64,000 bases of DNA from Thermothielavioides terrestris NRRL 8126 (GCF_000226115.1 NC_016462.1:2108001-2172000); one strand, 5' to 3'; counted from the first letter of the stretch, positions 37,128 to 49,319 are shown. Numbers and translations: made by a program. Notes: generated by a model from the letters alone, not told the origin.

Positions 37128-37982
37128 ATGTCGCCCATCCTCCGCAACGCCGTTGTGCGCGCCTCCCGGCAGTCGGCAACGGCGGCCCTCGGCCGCCGCG
37201 CCGCCTCTACGCACGCCATCTCGAACCCGACGCTGGCCAACATCGAGAAGAGATGGGAGGGTATGCCGATGCAGGAGCAGGCCGAGCTTTGGATGGCGCT
37301 GCGCGACCGGATGAAGGAGAGCTGGACTGAGCTTACCCTTCAGGAGAAGAAGGCCGGTAAGTTGCCGGTGCCAAAGCACTCGCAGCACACCCTCGTTTCA
37401 TCAACATCAGACCTCTGCCGCGGCATCATGGAGCTTTGGGCAAGCTTCAAAGGCGCTTTTCTTAGGCATTGCGATGGGTTGCGCGGCGTCAATTGATCGA
37501 TAGAGAGCTCAGGGGGAGCTCCTGCGATGCGTCTACGTCACTCGCAGTCCCCGCTCCCTGCGCATGAGGTCGTTACGGTCACCACCAGCAACAGAATAAC
37601 GCTAACCCGACTGTCTCTCGCCGCAGCCTACTGGATTGCGTTCGGTCCCCACGGCCCCCGTGCGCTCCCTCCCCCGGGCGAGAATAAGAAGGTCGCTCTC
37701 TACACTGCCATCGGCGTCGGCATCAGCTTCATCATCTTCGCTACCCTGCGGTCGTTCGCCAAGCCGGCGCCGCGCACCATGACCAAGGAATGGCAGGAGG
37801 CGACGAACGAGTACCTGAAGGTAGGCATACTCTTCCGGGTTATCACATACCCCTTGCAGTAGTCATTCGCCGCTAACACACGACGCCCCCCACAGAGCCA
37901 AAAGTCGGACCCGTTGACCGGTATCTCGTCAGAGGGCTACTCGGGCAAGGGCCATGTGCAGTCCCCGCCGGCGAAGCGATAA
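37128..37982 (+). CDS. COX5: Cytochrome c oxidase subunit 5 (mammalian COX4 homologue)
   Basis: A nuclear-encoded subunit of respiratory complex IV in the mitochondrial inner membrane. Exons 37128-37356, 37627-37820 and 37896-37982 give 169 residues in phase. The presequence (MSPILRNAVVRASRQSATAALGRRAAST) is Arg-rich without acidic residues. The conserved matrix part is NPTLANIEKRWEGMPMQEQAELWMALRDRMKESW. One membrane span covers residues about 99-117 (VALYTAIGVGISFIIFATL). The tail is in the intermembrane space and ends GHVQSPPAKR. The first intron is long for this window (270 nt). Length and architecture match the Neurospora-type protein. Confidence 0.95.
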
Positions 37983-40151
37983 ACCCGATACGATTCCTTT
38001 TGTCGATAGATGCGACTGCTCGCGCCGCGGCTGCGCTCCTGCAAGGCAAGCCTGGAGCAAGACGTCAGGGGTGTCGGAGCATTGGGGGCTTACAGGGGCT
38101 GCTGATATTGGATGGTGTAAATACTGTACAACGCTGACAATGCGACTTGTTTCCTTGCCAATCTGTGATTCAGACTCGGACCAGGTTGTACTTGCATCAT
38201 TGTCGTCCCTCGTCCCCAGTGGCCTCGCGGGGTGGACTTGGTTGTACAGTACTCGGCCCAACGGAAACGAGCACTGCCGGTCCGGCAATACACAGCACGC
38301 TCCTCAACGAAGGGACAACCGAAACAGATTCTCAGCTCTATCCCTCTGGTCCTTCACGTTGAAGGCATCCTGGCATTACTCATCTCGCAGTCTCGACCCT
38401 TAAGATCCCCGCATCATCTCAACGCCGACTCGTAGTCGTGTGTTTGTCGCCGCCGCCGTGCTGCGCCTTTCTGTACAAGAGGACCTCGGTCAATCAGCAA
38501 GAAAAGCGTCCGCTACGGGCCCCATGCCCGGCACGAGCTGGGACAGATGGAAATGGTTCTGCGTTCGGCTTGTTGGGATGTTCAGCTGCCTCTACCGAAA
38601 GTCACCTCGAGCGAGCGCGAGGAGGTCGAAGGTGATTGAAGGCGTCCATCCGGATGCACAAGGGAGCGGCGAGGGAGATGACGGTGGCCCTTCCCCTGTC
38701 TCTCCTTTCTCTCTCTCTCGCTTGCTCGCTACCTCCAGTATGTATTGTGAGGCACAAGAAAGACGAGAGAGCACATGCCTGTAGTCCGAGGGGTGCGACG
38801 GCTGAAGGTGCTGTTGACGGTACCAGAAGGTGCACGGTGTCGCGGCGGTATATCGGCAGCGCCATGGGTAAGTTGTACTCGGGATGCGTCGAGATGTGGT
38901 TGCTCGAAACCTTCCTAGTACTCCTTTCCGGCGATAGTTCACCATGGTGGTCGCTGATGGGGGGCCTTGGTGTCCCGAGTATTCCGCAGTTCGATCATTC
39001 GCAGGCTTACGACGGCCATTCTTGCTTTAGCCACTGGCTTGCCATTGAGTCCTCCAGCGAGTTTAACAGCGAAAAAAGAGGTCACACGTTGAAGGTCAGC
39101 GACTCTATTCGAGGAGATTCTCCGGATGTGAAGACATTCGATGCATCCACAAGGATCGCAAAGAGTGACCATAATTGCCGCATGCTTTACATACAAACGG
39201 ATCCAAAATCTGTGCACAGTCACGACCTGCGGTTCGATTCCCGGCTGATATCGACCCGGCAGCGTCGAATCGAAGAGGCTCGTCTATCGCGCCATGCAGC
39301 TGCGCAACATCCATCATGAAAGGCACCGCCCGGACTGCTGCAGCTTCAAGTTCCCCAGAGTTTGAATCGTGCATTTGGTGCATTTGTGCATTTGGTGCAT
39401 TTGCCTTCCAGGGCTCTCGCCCCTATTGGCGGAAAATCATGGGCGCCTTCAGCGGGCCAACGTGCCCCAATTTTGCCGACACATTGGCTGCCCCTCGGCA
39501 CGGCGGGCCCTGTGTTGCCCAGCGTGGGGGACCCCGGACCCCTTTTCGATTCAAAAGTTTCGGGCTTCACGAGCGCGAGCCCGGCGCCGGGCAACACAAC
39601 CGAGAAACCTCTCTTGCCATGACTTCCACCACCGTCGGTTTCTTTCTCTCCTCTGTCGGACCACGTGGAGAGGACGTGGTTCTGTATGCGCCTGACTGCG
39701 CTTCAGGCTGAGAAACGCCGGCTTTGCGAAGACTTGGCGCCTTGCGGGGTGCTTTGTCTCTCGTGTCTTTCACTTCAGGGTTGAGAGCAACGCGAGCTCC
39801 AACCCGGTCTTCGGCTGATCTGCACCCGGACTTTATCGCCAAGGGCCATCTCCGATTGCGCTGTCTGTTTGACTCCGAGCACAACAATTCAGGTACGCTC
39901 CATATGTGTCCAACTACACAGTTTAGACATCTTCCGCCATTATGATTACCTGAGTCGTTGCTGACTTGGAGTTTCAGAAATCGAACGCTGGAAACAAGCC
40001 GCACGGCTGCGTCCCTGACGGTTGCGTCATAGGTTGGTGGAGCTGCCGCAACCCACGGCCGCAGCATCCTCCGAGTTCGCGGGCAGATATTATATAATCA
40101 CCTTGCGCCTCGAGACCGGCTCGCCTCGGTCTCTCCTACCCCCGATCGGCG
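37983..40151. promoter_or_regulatory. Spacer COX5 to GUT2
   Basis: 2.17 kb with no supported gene. Several overlapping short frames exist on both strands, none with domain-like sequence or splice continuity. A gtgcatttg-type imperfect repeat lies at 39371-39402. The last part should hold the GUT2 promoter; a tatataatc motif at 40090 lies about 60 bp before the ATG and may be a TATA element. Confidence 0.4.
39371..39402. repeat. Imperfect (tttggtgca/tttgtgca) repeat
   Basis: Four tandem imperfect copies of a gcatttggt or gcatttgt word in noncoding sequence. Confidence 0.7.
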
Positions 40152-42296
40152 ATGTCGAGGTTCGCAAGAGCAAGGCGGCTGCTGCCGCTCCTGGCCGTGG
40201 CCGGCGCAGCCGGTGGTACGCTCTACTACGTCTACCGCCCGCGGAACCTCCCCGGCTACGAGGGCCCCGTGGTCCCGCCCCCTATATTCGGCGCCGACGG
40301 CACCTTCAAGCTGCCACGCTTCCCCCGTGTGAAATCGCGCGCTGAGCAGATCGCCGATCTCAAGAAGAGCGGCGCCGGGAACAAAGAGGAGGAATACGAC
40401 ATCCTGGTCATTGGCGCCGGCGCCACCGGGTCAGGAGTCGCCCTCGACGCCGCCACGCGCGGGCTCAAAGTCGCCCTGGTCGAGCGCGGCGATTTCAGCT
40501 GCGGCACCAGCAGCAAGAGCACCAAGCTGGTGCACGGCGGCGTGCGCTACCTCGAGAAGGCCGTCTGGAACCTGGATTACGCCCAGTATCAGCTCGTGAA
40601 GGAGGCGTTGAAAGAGCGGAAGTACTTCTTGCAGACGGCGCCGCATCTGAGCATGTGGCTTCCCATAATGCTGCCGCTGGACCGGTGGTGGAAGGTCCCC
40701 TATTACTGGGCCGGCACCAAGTGCTACGACTTCCTCGCTGGAAGCGAGGGCATAGAGAGCTCGTATTTCTTGACTAAGAGCAGGGCTATCGACGCTTTCC
40801 CTATGCTCAAGCAGACGGACCTCGTCGGGGCGCTGGTCTACTACGACGGCGCGCACAACGACTCGAGGATGAATGTCTCGCTCGCCATGACGGCAGCACT
40901 TTATGGCGCCACCGTGGCGAACCACGTCGAGGTCACCGGGCTCCTGAAGGACGCCAACGGCAAGCTCTGCGGCGCCACTGCCAAGGACAACATCGCGGAG
41001 AGAGATGGGAAGCCGGCGGACAACTTCACCATCAAGGCCAAGTGCATCATCAACTGCACCGGCCCCTTCACCGACGGCATCCGGAAGATGGATGATCCCA
41101 ACTGCAAGGAGATTGTCGCGCCCGCCAAGGGCGTGCATATCGTGCTCCCGGGCTACTACAGCCCCGGCAAGATGGGCCTGATCGACCCGTCAACCTCGGA
41201 CGGGAGGGTCATCTTCTTCCTGCCCTGGCAAGGCAACACCATTGCCGGCACCACCGACGAGCCCGCAGAGATCTCCAAGAACCCTTTGCCGGATGAGAAG
41301 TCCATCCAATGGATCCTCAACGAGATCAGGCATTACCTCTCTCCCGACATTAACGTCCGCCGCGGGGATGTCCTGGCAGCGTGGACAGGTATCCGTCCTT
41401 TGGTCAAAGACCCCAAGGCCAAGAACACGGAATCGCTCGTTCGCAACCACCTGGTCGACATCTCCGAGTCCGGCCTCGTGACCTGCGCCGGCGGCAAGTG
41501 GACCACGTACCGGCAGATGGCAGAGGAATGCGTCGACGCGGCCATCGCCGCGTTCAAGCTGCAACCCAAGCCGGTCACCAACGCGCCGCGCGTCAGCGGC
41601 ACTGACGCTGTCGACGACGGCGCCAACCTCGACGGCTCGTGCCAGACGCACCGCGTGCGGCTGATCGGCGCGCACGGCTGGAGCCGCACGCTCTTCATCA
41701 ACATCATCCAGCACTTCGGCGTCGAGACCGAGGTGGCCAAGCACCTGACCGAGAGCTACGGCGACCGCGCCTGGACGGTCGCCGCACTGTGCCGGCCGAC
41801 CGACAAGCGCTTCCCCGCGCGCGGCGAGCGCATCTCGCAGCTCTACCCCTTCGTCGACGGCGAGGTGCGCTACGCGGTGCGCCACGAGTACGCGCAGACG
41901 GCCGCGGACGTGCTGGCCCGCCGCATGCGGCTGGCGTTCCTGAACGCCCAGGCCGCGCTCGAGGCGCTGCCCAAGGTCATCGATATCATGTCGCAGGAGC
42001 TGGGGTGGGACCGGCGCAGGCAGGAAGTCGAGTGGAAGGATAGTGAGTTAATCCCCCCCCCCCTCTCCCCGCTCCCCCAGCCCTAGCTTTGAATCAGAAG
42101 AAGCCCCCTTTCAGTTGTTTTGATAGCTGACAGGGATCGTGTGTTAGCGGTGGCCTTCCTCGAGTCCATGGGCCTGCCCAAGCCCATGCTCTCGGCGACG
42201 CGGAAACAGGTCGAGCAGGGCAAGCTCGACTTCAAGTCATCGCTCGAGTACCGCATGTACTCGCGGCACGACAAGCCGGTTGAAGACGAGGTCTAG
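40152..42296 (+). CDS. GUT2: FAD-dependent glycerol-3-phosphate dehydrogenase, mitochondrial
   Basis: This enzyme oxidises glycerol 3-phosphate to dihydroxyacetone phosphate at the outer face of the inner mitochondrial membrane and passes electrons to ubiquinone. It serves glycerol catabolism and the glycerol-phosphate shuttle. Exons 40152-42042 and 42148-42296 give 679 residues; the junction reads EVEWKD-TVAFLESMG. The N-terminus has basic residues and one hydrophobic anchor (LLPLLAVAGAAGGTLYYVY). The FAD dinucleotide fold is explicit: VIGAGATGSGVALDAATRG at about 86-104 and GTSSKSTKLVHGGVRYLEKA after it. The C-terminal domain ends RMYSRHDKPVEDEV. A run of eleven C lies just inside the intron. 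Confidence 0.96.
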
Positions 42297-43421
42297 GAGC
42301 CGGGCAGATAGTCTCCATCCAAAACTCAGTTGGCATAGGTTTTGCGGCGTTTTGATCTAGATGGGCGTGGCTGGCTGCTGCATGCTTCTCTATCTTCAGC
42401 ATCGAGGTGCCCAGGAGGCGGTATCATGTCCAGCGTTTGTATAACATTGGCTAATCGATATTCTTGTCACCTTAGCCGTAGCCCATGCACATGCCGGCTT
42501 CATCCTGGCGTTTTTTGTCTTCCCTTCGCCGTGCTTCCGGACATCGTGTTGTCGATCGGCCCATGCTGAATTCCGCCGGAGTCTGGAACCTGCTGCCGAA
42601 ATGCCTGGCCCAGCCACTCCCACATTCCGCACGAGGTACGACTGCCGCTTCACGCGACGGGAGGATGCATCCTCGTGGGGACGACAACAGGGCATAGGAA
42701 GTTAAGCCAAGGCAGCAACAAACGTTCAGCAGCACTACGAAGCACGCATCAATCCCACGCAGAGAGGAAATAGCCAAGTCCAGCATTTTCCTGGACATGC
42801 CTCTGGCGAACCCCGGGGGCTGCCTGCTTGTCCAGGGGCTCAACACTCTGTTTACAAGTAAGGCCCTGGACTTTTCGAGCGCGCCAACCAGAGCGCCAGG
42901 GGGAAGGTGGTTCCGCGGCGTCAGCCGGCAGGCAGCCACTTCAGCAGCGACATGGGCGCTGAATCATCGCTCCTCTGGTGAGATCCAACGCCAAGGTAGG
43001 CCGTCATCTCCGTTTCCTTCTCCGAAGACGCCCGTCTCCATTTGCGCCTCCGTTCTGATTCATTCTTCGAACCCAGGCAGGAGACAGCGACCTGGCTACC
43101 TTCGTACACAGCCACGAAGGCAACAACAACAGCTGAACCCGGAACAGATGCCTCCCGTTCGCGTGGATTCGTCCCTCGCATCCACGCTGCTAGGGCGATT
43201 CGGAAACAAAGAGCACTTTCACCAAAACGGACGGACAGAGCAGCGGACATAACTCGGACTTGCACAATCACGCGACTCAAGCACGAAGCAGCCTGCACGG
43301 ACATAAAGACAAAAGTTCCTCCCTTGGTAGTTATTCTGCACTGGAACGCAATCCGCCGGGAACAAGACGGAACTGAGCTGACAAACAACAACAACGGCAA
43401 GGCAAAGAAAAGCAAAGACAG

Positions 43422-43449
43422 GAAAAAAAAAAAAAAAAAAGAGAGAGAA
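43422..43449. repeat. Poly-A followed by GA run
   Basis: About 18 consecutive A, then gagagagaaag. Confidence 0.9.
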
Positions 43450-43932
43450 AGCAGGCTGACTGTGCCTTTCCAAGGCCCTCGGCAGCAGTCGGTAGAAATG
43501 AACAGGCAGAGTCAGTCTGCCGAGGGTTCACCGACCCATCCCGGTGGACAGCCCCATTCCAGAGTCGGGACACACAGGTAGGTACGGAATAAAGCAGGTA
43601 AGGGGTCAGGCTGGCAGGCAGGCAGGCGAGCAGGCAGCCAGAGGGATAGTGAGATGGATCAACACGCTTCAGGCAGCAGCAGCCACATTCCGCAAGTCCA
43701 AGTTCCCCACCCGGGCAGCTGGAGGTTACTGTAGATACTTGTTCCTGCGTAAGCGTGGTAAGGTGAGGTACGGTAGGGAGGTAGGTAGGGAGAAGCAGCA
43801 ACACGAACCATGGACGGCATTTTGAACTCACTCATCATCCTACGCCAGAAAACAACACACACCCCACGCAAGCAGAAGTCAGGTAGGTCCGTCTTGTCCG
43901 TCCAGGGACAGGCCGATGGACCGGTCGCCGAC

Positions 43933-43933
<1 letters not shown>

Positions 43934-43988
<55 letters not shown>

Positions 43989-44001
43989 CACACACACACA
44001 A
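43934..44001. repeat. (CA)n microsatellite
   Basis: A dinucleotide array of about 33 units with one interruption (caaaca) near 43972. A likely length-polymorphic marker. Confidence 0.95.
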
Positions 44002-44917
44002 GCACGCACCAAGTTTCAAGCCAGAAGCCAGAAGCAGGAAGGAATCTGAACCAAGTGCTCCAATGACAAAGTATGTACGCACGCATTAGATTGGAGCGCC
44101 TCTTGGTGAAGGCTAGGGATCCCCCAGGTAGGTAGGTAGTAACAGCTCACCCAAATCCCCAGGTAAGCTAAGCAACCACCCAACTCGGTGAGATGGATCA
44201 TATGTACGATACATATATCCCACCCCTTCAAACCCTCAAACGCAGGGCCACATGTGGGCTGTCCAGTTACCCCATCCTTTCGAATCGTACGTAGTAGAAC
44301 GAGCCACCTGACGATCATCGGCGATGGCAACGACAGCGACGATGATGAACGACAACGACAGAAAACACGCTTTTGGTGTATGAATGCATGCCAGGGCCCC
44401 GCGCCCGGCCGATCCGCCGCCCTAAAACGCCCGCTTGCTTTTCTCCGCGTTTTGTATGTACCATACATAGTAGTAGTAAGTAGTTGTAGTTGCCGACAAA
44501 AGGAAAACGGGCATAGAGAGAGGACGAGAGATAGAAGAGTGAGGATAAAGACATTACAGAGCCGCACGCCGTTAGTTATGCCATGCCACGTAAACGTCGA
44601 GATAATAAAAAATGAAATCGTCACCCATAGATACCGCGTGAGCGCGACAGACCGGAGAGGGCGAGCCATGGGACTCAAACACCCACCCCACCACAACTCA
44701 TCCAATATCACCGGCCAAAACCCGACCGACCCAAACCAACCCAGTCTAATAAAACCGTACCACACAAACAACCCAGAGCAGACAGACAGACAGACACGCC
44801 ACGGGGTATCTTTCACCGCCCACCGCTACCGTCATCCCAAGCCCGAAAAGCCCCAACAAAAGCCAAAAATGTCAAAGAAAAGAGATAAAGCAGCAGATAG
44901 GGGATGGACGGAAGCAA

Positions 44918-45517
44918 TCACCCCTCCCGAGGCCCCAGGCTCAGCACGCGCCGCAGCAGCGTCATTCTGGCGCCGCTCGCCCGCCGGAACTGCAGCACGG
45001 GGCAGAACTCGGCCAGACCGCCAGACTGCAGGCGCTTCTCCAGCTCGGCCTCCCAGCCGTACGGGTCCGCGTCCGCCATGTCGGGCGGCGACGACAAACA
45101 CTGTGACAGCTGCTCGGCGTCGACCGAGACGTAGTCCGGGCTCGCGTCCGTGCTGGCGGTGGCCAGCGCGCCGTCGTCCTTGAGGAAGCCCGAGAAATCC
45201 GTCATGGCCATCGAGAAGCGCGTTGGCACGTCTGCTCCAACGTGGCCGGCGACTGGGAACGGGCTGGTGCTGCGGTGGGTGACGTCGTGCATGGGGCTGG
45301 CGACCGGTGTGGGGAGATCGCCGAAGCGGGTAAGCATGGGTGCCGTGCTTGAGGAGGTGCTGCGCGTGGTGCGGATGAACAACCGCCGTGCGGGGCCGTC
45401 CAGAGGGGTTTTGAGGGGACGGGGTCCCGATGCCCGCATCCTTGGGGGTGCAAATCGCCGGGCTGCTGCCGCCCGCCCTCGGCTCGCGGGGTATGGTGCA
45501 TAAGCTTTTGCGGCCAT
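44918..45517 (-). CDS. Unrecognised open frame downstream of, and in frame with, the RGS gene
   Basis: From the ATG at 45517 this frame encodes 199 residues. It starts MAAKAYAPYPASRGR, continues through a Pro/Arg/Ser-rich stretch, and ends in a more protein-like part (TRFSMAMTDFSGFLKDD, PDYVSVDAEQLSQCL, PYGWEAELEKRLQSGGL). I recognise no family. The same frame is open with no stop all the way back to the TAG that ends the RGS gene at 45761-45763. It may therefore be the 3' part of a longer RGS protein joined by a short intron, or a separate gene. GC-rich sequence keeps other frames open here too, so confidence is moderate at best. Confidence 0.42.
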   Translation of the reverse strand: MAAKAYAPYPASRGRAAAARRFAPPRMRASGPRPLKTPLDGPARRLFIRTTRSTSSSTAPMLTRFGDLPTPVASPMHDVTHRSTSPFPVAGHVGADVPTRFSMAMTDFSGFLKDDGALATASTDASPDYVSVDAEQLSQCLSSPPDMADADPYGWEAELEKRLQSGGLAEFCPVLQFRRASGARMTLLRRVLSLGPREG

Positions 45518-45760
45518 GCCGGTCTTGCTGACACCGTTGCAGCTGAGGCTGCAGTTGCCAGCACCCGGGCCCGCGTTCCCCAAGATGGTAATCGAATACC
45601 GCTGACCCGGGTGCGGCTCCTCCCATTCTCCCGACGCGCATGGCGTCTGATAGTCAGTCTGGAGTGCGACGTGTTCGGCAGCCTTCGCGGGCTCCGATGG
45701 CGAGGCACTGACAAGGGAGGTTGTAACGGTGTCTTCAGGGACCGGTATGACCTGTAACCC

Positions 45761-46843
45761 CTATAACGGGTTGGTCTTGCGTCTGGGCTGGTCCGGGTCG
45801 CGACGGTGGACGTCAACATCGACCGGAGCTGAGGTGGCGCTCGAACTGTGGCCGCGTTTGCTACGGCCCATCCTACCCAGGCCGAGTTTGGCTCCCATCT
45901 TCTTCCAGCCGCTAGTGTGGGAGCTGGCGGCCTTCGGCAGGCCACCGGGAGAGCCAGTGAACCCCAGGTTGGAGAGCGGTGGGGTGGTGGGCGGTGTCAT
46001 CGGCTCGTTTGAGGTCGGTGACGACGTGTTGGCGCTCTCGTCTGTGAAACCCGCCCGCTCTGCAGGGTCACTGGACGACGAGGTCGAGCTCTTGGGTTCG
46101 CTGGACCAAGGCATGTTGAGCAAAGGCAACAACCCTATCCTCGGTGACCGGCTGGACTCTTCGGAGCTTGATGACTGATCCTTCGGGATCCGCAGCCGTG
46201 ATCGGGCTTGCTTCGGGTCGTACGATTCGCCCCGGGCGGACTCCTCCAACTGGGCCGAGACGGACGCCCGGAAGGGTCCCAGCACCGAATCGTTCATCAA
46301 TTCGTAAACAATCCTCACGGCCTCGTCCAGCTCCGACGGGTCTGGAGGCTGGGGGGTGGCAGGCAGCGACAGAAGACGATCCCGGACGTGGGCTGGGAGG
46401 TTGACTTCGCGATGGCCGTAAGGTAATATGTAAGCGTTGATAATCTTCTGCCAAACGGCACACGCGCGCTCGCCGGCCTCTCCGTATCCGGCCGCCTGTT
46501 CCCTCACAAAATCAGAGTACGCCGTCCTATAGCGGTCAGCGTCCAATGTGAATTCGAGCGTCTCCAGGCAGTGGTTCTGAGACAGGAAAGCCGTGAATGC
46601 GCCGAGTGTGTAAGGTGGTGGCGCGGCGTTGCTGAGAATGTCCCTCAATGATGGGGGCGACTCTGGGTTCGAGCATGATGAGGCCGCGGGCATGAGAGCC
46701 AGGCTCTGAGGCCGCGACGGGATCATGGTTGGTTCACCGCCACTGTCCTCGACGACTGAGGAGGGCCGCGGCGCTGATTCCCTTAATGTCGGTCTCGTGT
46801 TCATCGGGGATGGTGAGTGCGCTCGAAGCTGTGCCCTTGGCAT
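45761..46843 (-). CDS. RGS-domain G-protein regulator
   Basis: A regulator of G-protein signalling: it speeds GTP hydrolysis by G-alpha subunits and so dampens growth, stress or conidiation signals. One exon, 360 residues from the ATG at 46843; an in-frame ATG at 46804 is an alternative. The RGS box lies at roughly residues 60-190: PPSLRDILSNAAPPPYTLGAFTAFLSQNHCLETLEFTLDADRY, VWQKIINAYILPYGHREVNLPAHVRDRLL, ELDEAVRIVYELMNDSVLGPF. A Ser/Pro-rich, basic tail follows. The N-terminal RGS box with disordered tail and this length fit the Aspergillus RgsA / yeast Rgs2 group. The stop is followed by a long open continuation in the same frame, described in the next entry downstream (44918-45517). Confidence 0.85.
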   Translation of the reverse strand: MPRAQLRAHSPSPMNTRPTLRESAPRPSSVVEDSGGEPTMIPSRPQSLALMPAASSCSNPESPPSLRDILSNAAPPPYTLGAFTAFLSQNHCLETLEFTLDADRYRTAYSDFVREQAAGYGEAGERACAVWQKIINAYILPYGHREVNLPAHVRDRLLSLPATPQPPDPSELDEAVRIVYELMNDSVLGPFRASVSAQLEESARGESYDPKQARSRLRIPKDQSSSSEESSRSPRIGLLPLLNMPWSSEPKSSTSSSSDPAERAGFTDESANTSSPTSNEPMTPPTTPPLSNLGFTGSPGGLPKAASSHTSGWKKMGAKLGLGRMGRSKRGHSSSATSAPVDVDVHRRDPDQPRRKTNPL

Positions 46844-46983
46844 TCTTCCAGGCAGTGTGCCCCGGACCAGTTAAAAAAAGTCCAAGGAGGCCTCACCGCC
46901 GGCACAACAAACAGGATCTCGTGCAGACGAAAATGACCGAATCTTCCTTCTCTTCATTCCTTCCGATCCGACATTATTGGGGA

Positions 46984-47004
46984 GGGGGGGGGGGGGGGGG
47001 GGGG
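46984..47004. repeat. Poly-G run (21 G)
   Basis: An uninterrupted run of 21 G on the plus strand, flanked by gga and cgggc. Possible quadruplex or an assembly-sensitive homopolymer. Confidence 0.95.
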
Positions 47005-48788
47005 CGGGCACTGCTTGTGAAGGTCGTTTGAACGGACTGCAGCGTTCGCAAGGCCAATCTGCGTCGAAGTGCGCGCTGCCGCTCACTCCGCGCGATGCAA
47101 GCAGCCTCCGCGTTTGCCTGGCAGCAGGTACCGGTCACGGGCCAGCCAATTACAGCGGCAGGTCTCCGGACAAGTGCAGAATGGCTGCAGGGGAGAATCC
47201 AGAGGGTCTTCGGGCCAGGACCCGGTCGCCGCGCCGTCGGGAATCGTGTGTCAGGCGGTGGACGTGACGCAACGGCGACTGCGGGTTGCCGATGGTGGAG
47301 CGGAAGAGCGCGGACGAACGAGACGAGGCGAGAGGAGTCTAGAAGCCAACTAAAGCCGGAGCCTGTGATACCGGTCTGAAACAAGCGGCGGACATCCAAC
47401 AACAACACGAGAGTCTGTAGTACGGCAGCACAGCAGACCCGGCTTGTCTGTCGAATTTGTGTCGAAGGGAGGTGACCGAGGATGCGGGTTCAAATGGGCG
47501 CCAGAGACAGCAGCCGGGCGCAAGTCAGTGTGTTCCCCAGGGCCGTCTGTCCCACCAAGCGCACAAAGAATCGGAGCGCGAAGCAGCTCTGAGGACCGGG
47601 GTGAGGCTGGGAAGGAAGCCAGGCGGGAAATGCCTGTCGCTGGCCGAATTACGCGACGAACCACACGCAGCCGGAATCAAAGAGGTCGGTCAAACAGTCG
47701 TACCGAGAGCGCCGAGCGGTGGCAGGGATGGCGAGAAGCGGCATCAATGTTGAAAGAGAAGGTCGACCCGAGCGTCCGGTAGAGCGGCGAAAGGGAGGAG
47801 CGGGAGGGTCGCGTGGGAGCACACTTCCACGGTTGTTATGGGGAGAAAGGGGATCAAAACGGAAAGCCAACAAAGGAAGGCATGCAGGCGGCTTGTCCTT
47901 TTAGTGTAGAGCGTTTGGGGAGGACAGCACGCCTTGGCCGGGGGGGAGGGAAGGGAAGGAGCCGGGGGTTGGGCATGAGCAAGGAGGGCACAAGCAGGGG
48001 TGCATGGGCAGGGGTGACCGGGATGGAAGGGGGCAGGGGTCTGGTCATGGTCGCGGTCGTGGTGGCATGGGCAGGCAGGAACCATCAGCGGACGAGAAAC
48101 GGCGGGGCCGAAATTCGACCCAGCGTTTTCTTCGTTCTGGAGCTACACTCCATTAGGTACTGTAGCGGACTCTGGACGCAGGCCCACGGCTCCAGCGCCC
48201 AGTCCAACTCGCAGAGTACTGGACCTGAGGTATTGCCTCGTTACCTATCCCCGATCCATGCTCGAACCGCCCGCAGTTGCAACAATTTAGGGTCCTGGCA
48301 ACGGGCCACGGGGCCATTGATGGCACGGAGCAAGGGCGCTTTGGGCGCGCCGATCCGGGAGGCTGGGCGGCGAGCATGCGCTAGTGACGAGACTTTGACG
48401 GTATCTAGTGTACGGAACGCACTATGCACGAACCCGCGACGACAAGCAATGGCGTTCGGGGTCTCACTATCATGCCATTCTACACTTAAGGTACGGAATA
48501 CTCCGTCCCTAGTGTGGTGTGCCGGGCGACGAAAAGTGAATGAACCAGGTGAACGAGCCGCCGCCGGACGGGCAAACAGCTCCGAAGGTGGGGCGCACTG
48601 CCCTGGCCTTCGTGCCGCCGCAGCAGGCTTCTGGAAGCCTTCTGTGTGCCCGCCCAGTCATCGATTCCCAGCGGAAAGAGCGGAAATACTGCAACCCAGG
48701 ACCCACCCACGATCGCACAGCGGCGTTGGATTGCTGCACGTGTCAGCCAAGCCCACGTTGGGTACTGTGTACGGAGTACTTGCAGTTA

Positions 48789-49319
48789 CAATGCCCCCCT
48801 TGTTTGTTTGTTAGTTTGGTACTTACGGTGGGTCACAACAAGGGTTTGAAAGCCAATCAACAGTGGATTACAAAAACTGTACAGTACTTAATCTTCCATA
48901 GAAAAACAGAAGCGCAACAGGTCAATCTCAGTACCCCGTGTACCCCCCCCCCGATTCTCAATCACCTGCGCCAGCCGACTTGGCATGGAATGAACCAACC
49001 GCAACAGATATTCAGAGGGCACTGCATTCCACGCCTACAAAATAGCTTCGAACCTACAGAATGGGGCCTGTTTATAGCTGAACTGCCCACCTGGCTGATT
49101 TGGCTGATTTCGCTGATTTGGCTGCCCTGGCCGATCTTGAAGGATTTAATGGTTTTGATGGTGGTGATGCTTTTCTTGATGGTTTGGTGGAATGCAGTGC
49201 CAGAGCTAGGAACCGAACAGGTACGTAAAAACCTGGAAGGCCGATTTTTGGTTGGCTGCAAGGCCCTGTCAAAAAGTGGGGCGAAGAACCAAACTAACAA
49301 ACAAACCAGGGTTGTACTG
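48789..49319. mobile_element. TIR element family A, copy 2
   Basis: A 531-bp relative of 12528-13069 in the same orientation. It begins CAATGCCCCCCTTG and ends ccagggttgtactg, flanked by TA on both sides (48787-48788, 49320-49321). Left and right arms match copy 1 closely over about 260 and 200 bp, but the centre differs: bases about 49045-49095 do not match copy 1's 12790-12850. No transposase. Confidence 0.82.

Larger units (their letters stand above)
42297..44917. other. 2.6-kb spacer between GUT2 and the RGS region
   Basis: A gene-free convergent spacer as far as I can see. It has an A-rich/GA tract at 43422-43449, (CA)n at 43934-44001 and scattered gtaggtaggt words. Open frames here lack domain-like sequence. 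Confidence 0.5.

Noticed and set aside
39228..39242. A tRNA B-box-like ggttcgattcc
   Set aside because: No matching A box or cloverleaf could be folded in the 60 bases upstream.
47813..48814. A 333-codon plus-strand frame
   Set aside because: Gly/Arg-rich, no domain, ends inside the transposon; typical of GC-rich noncoding DNA.
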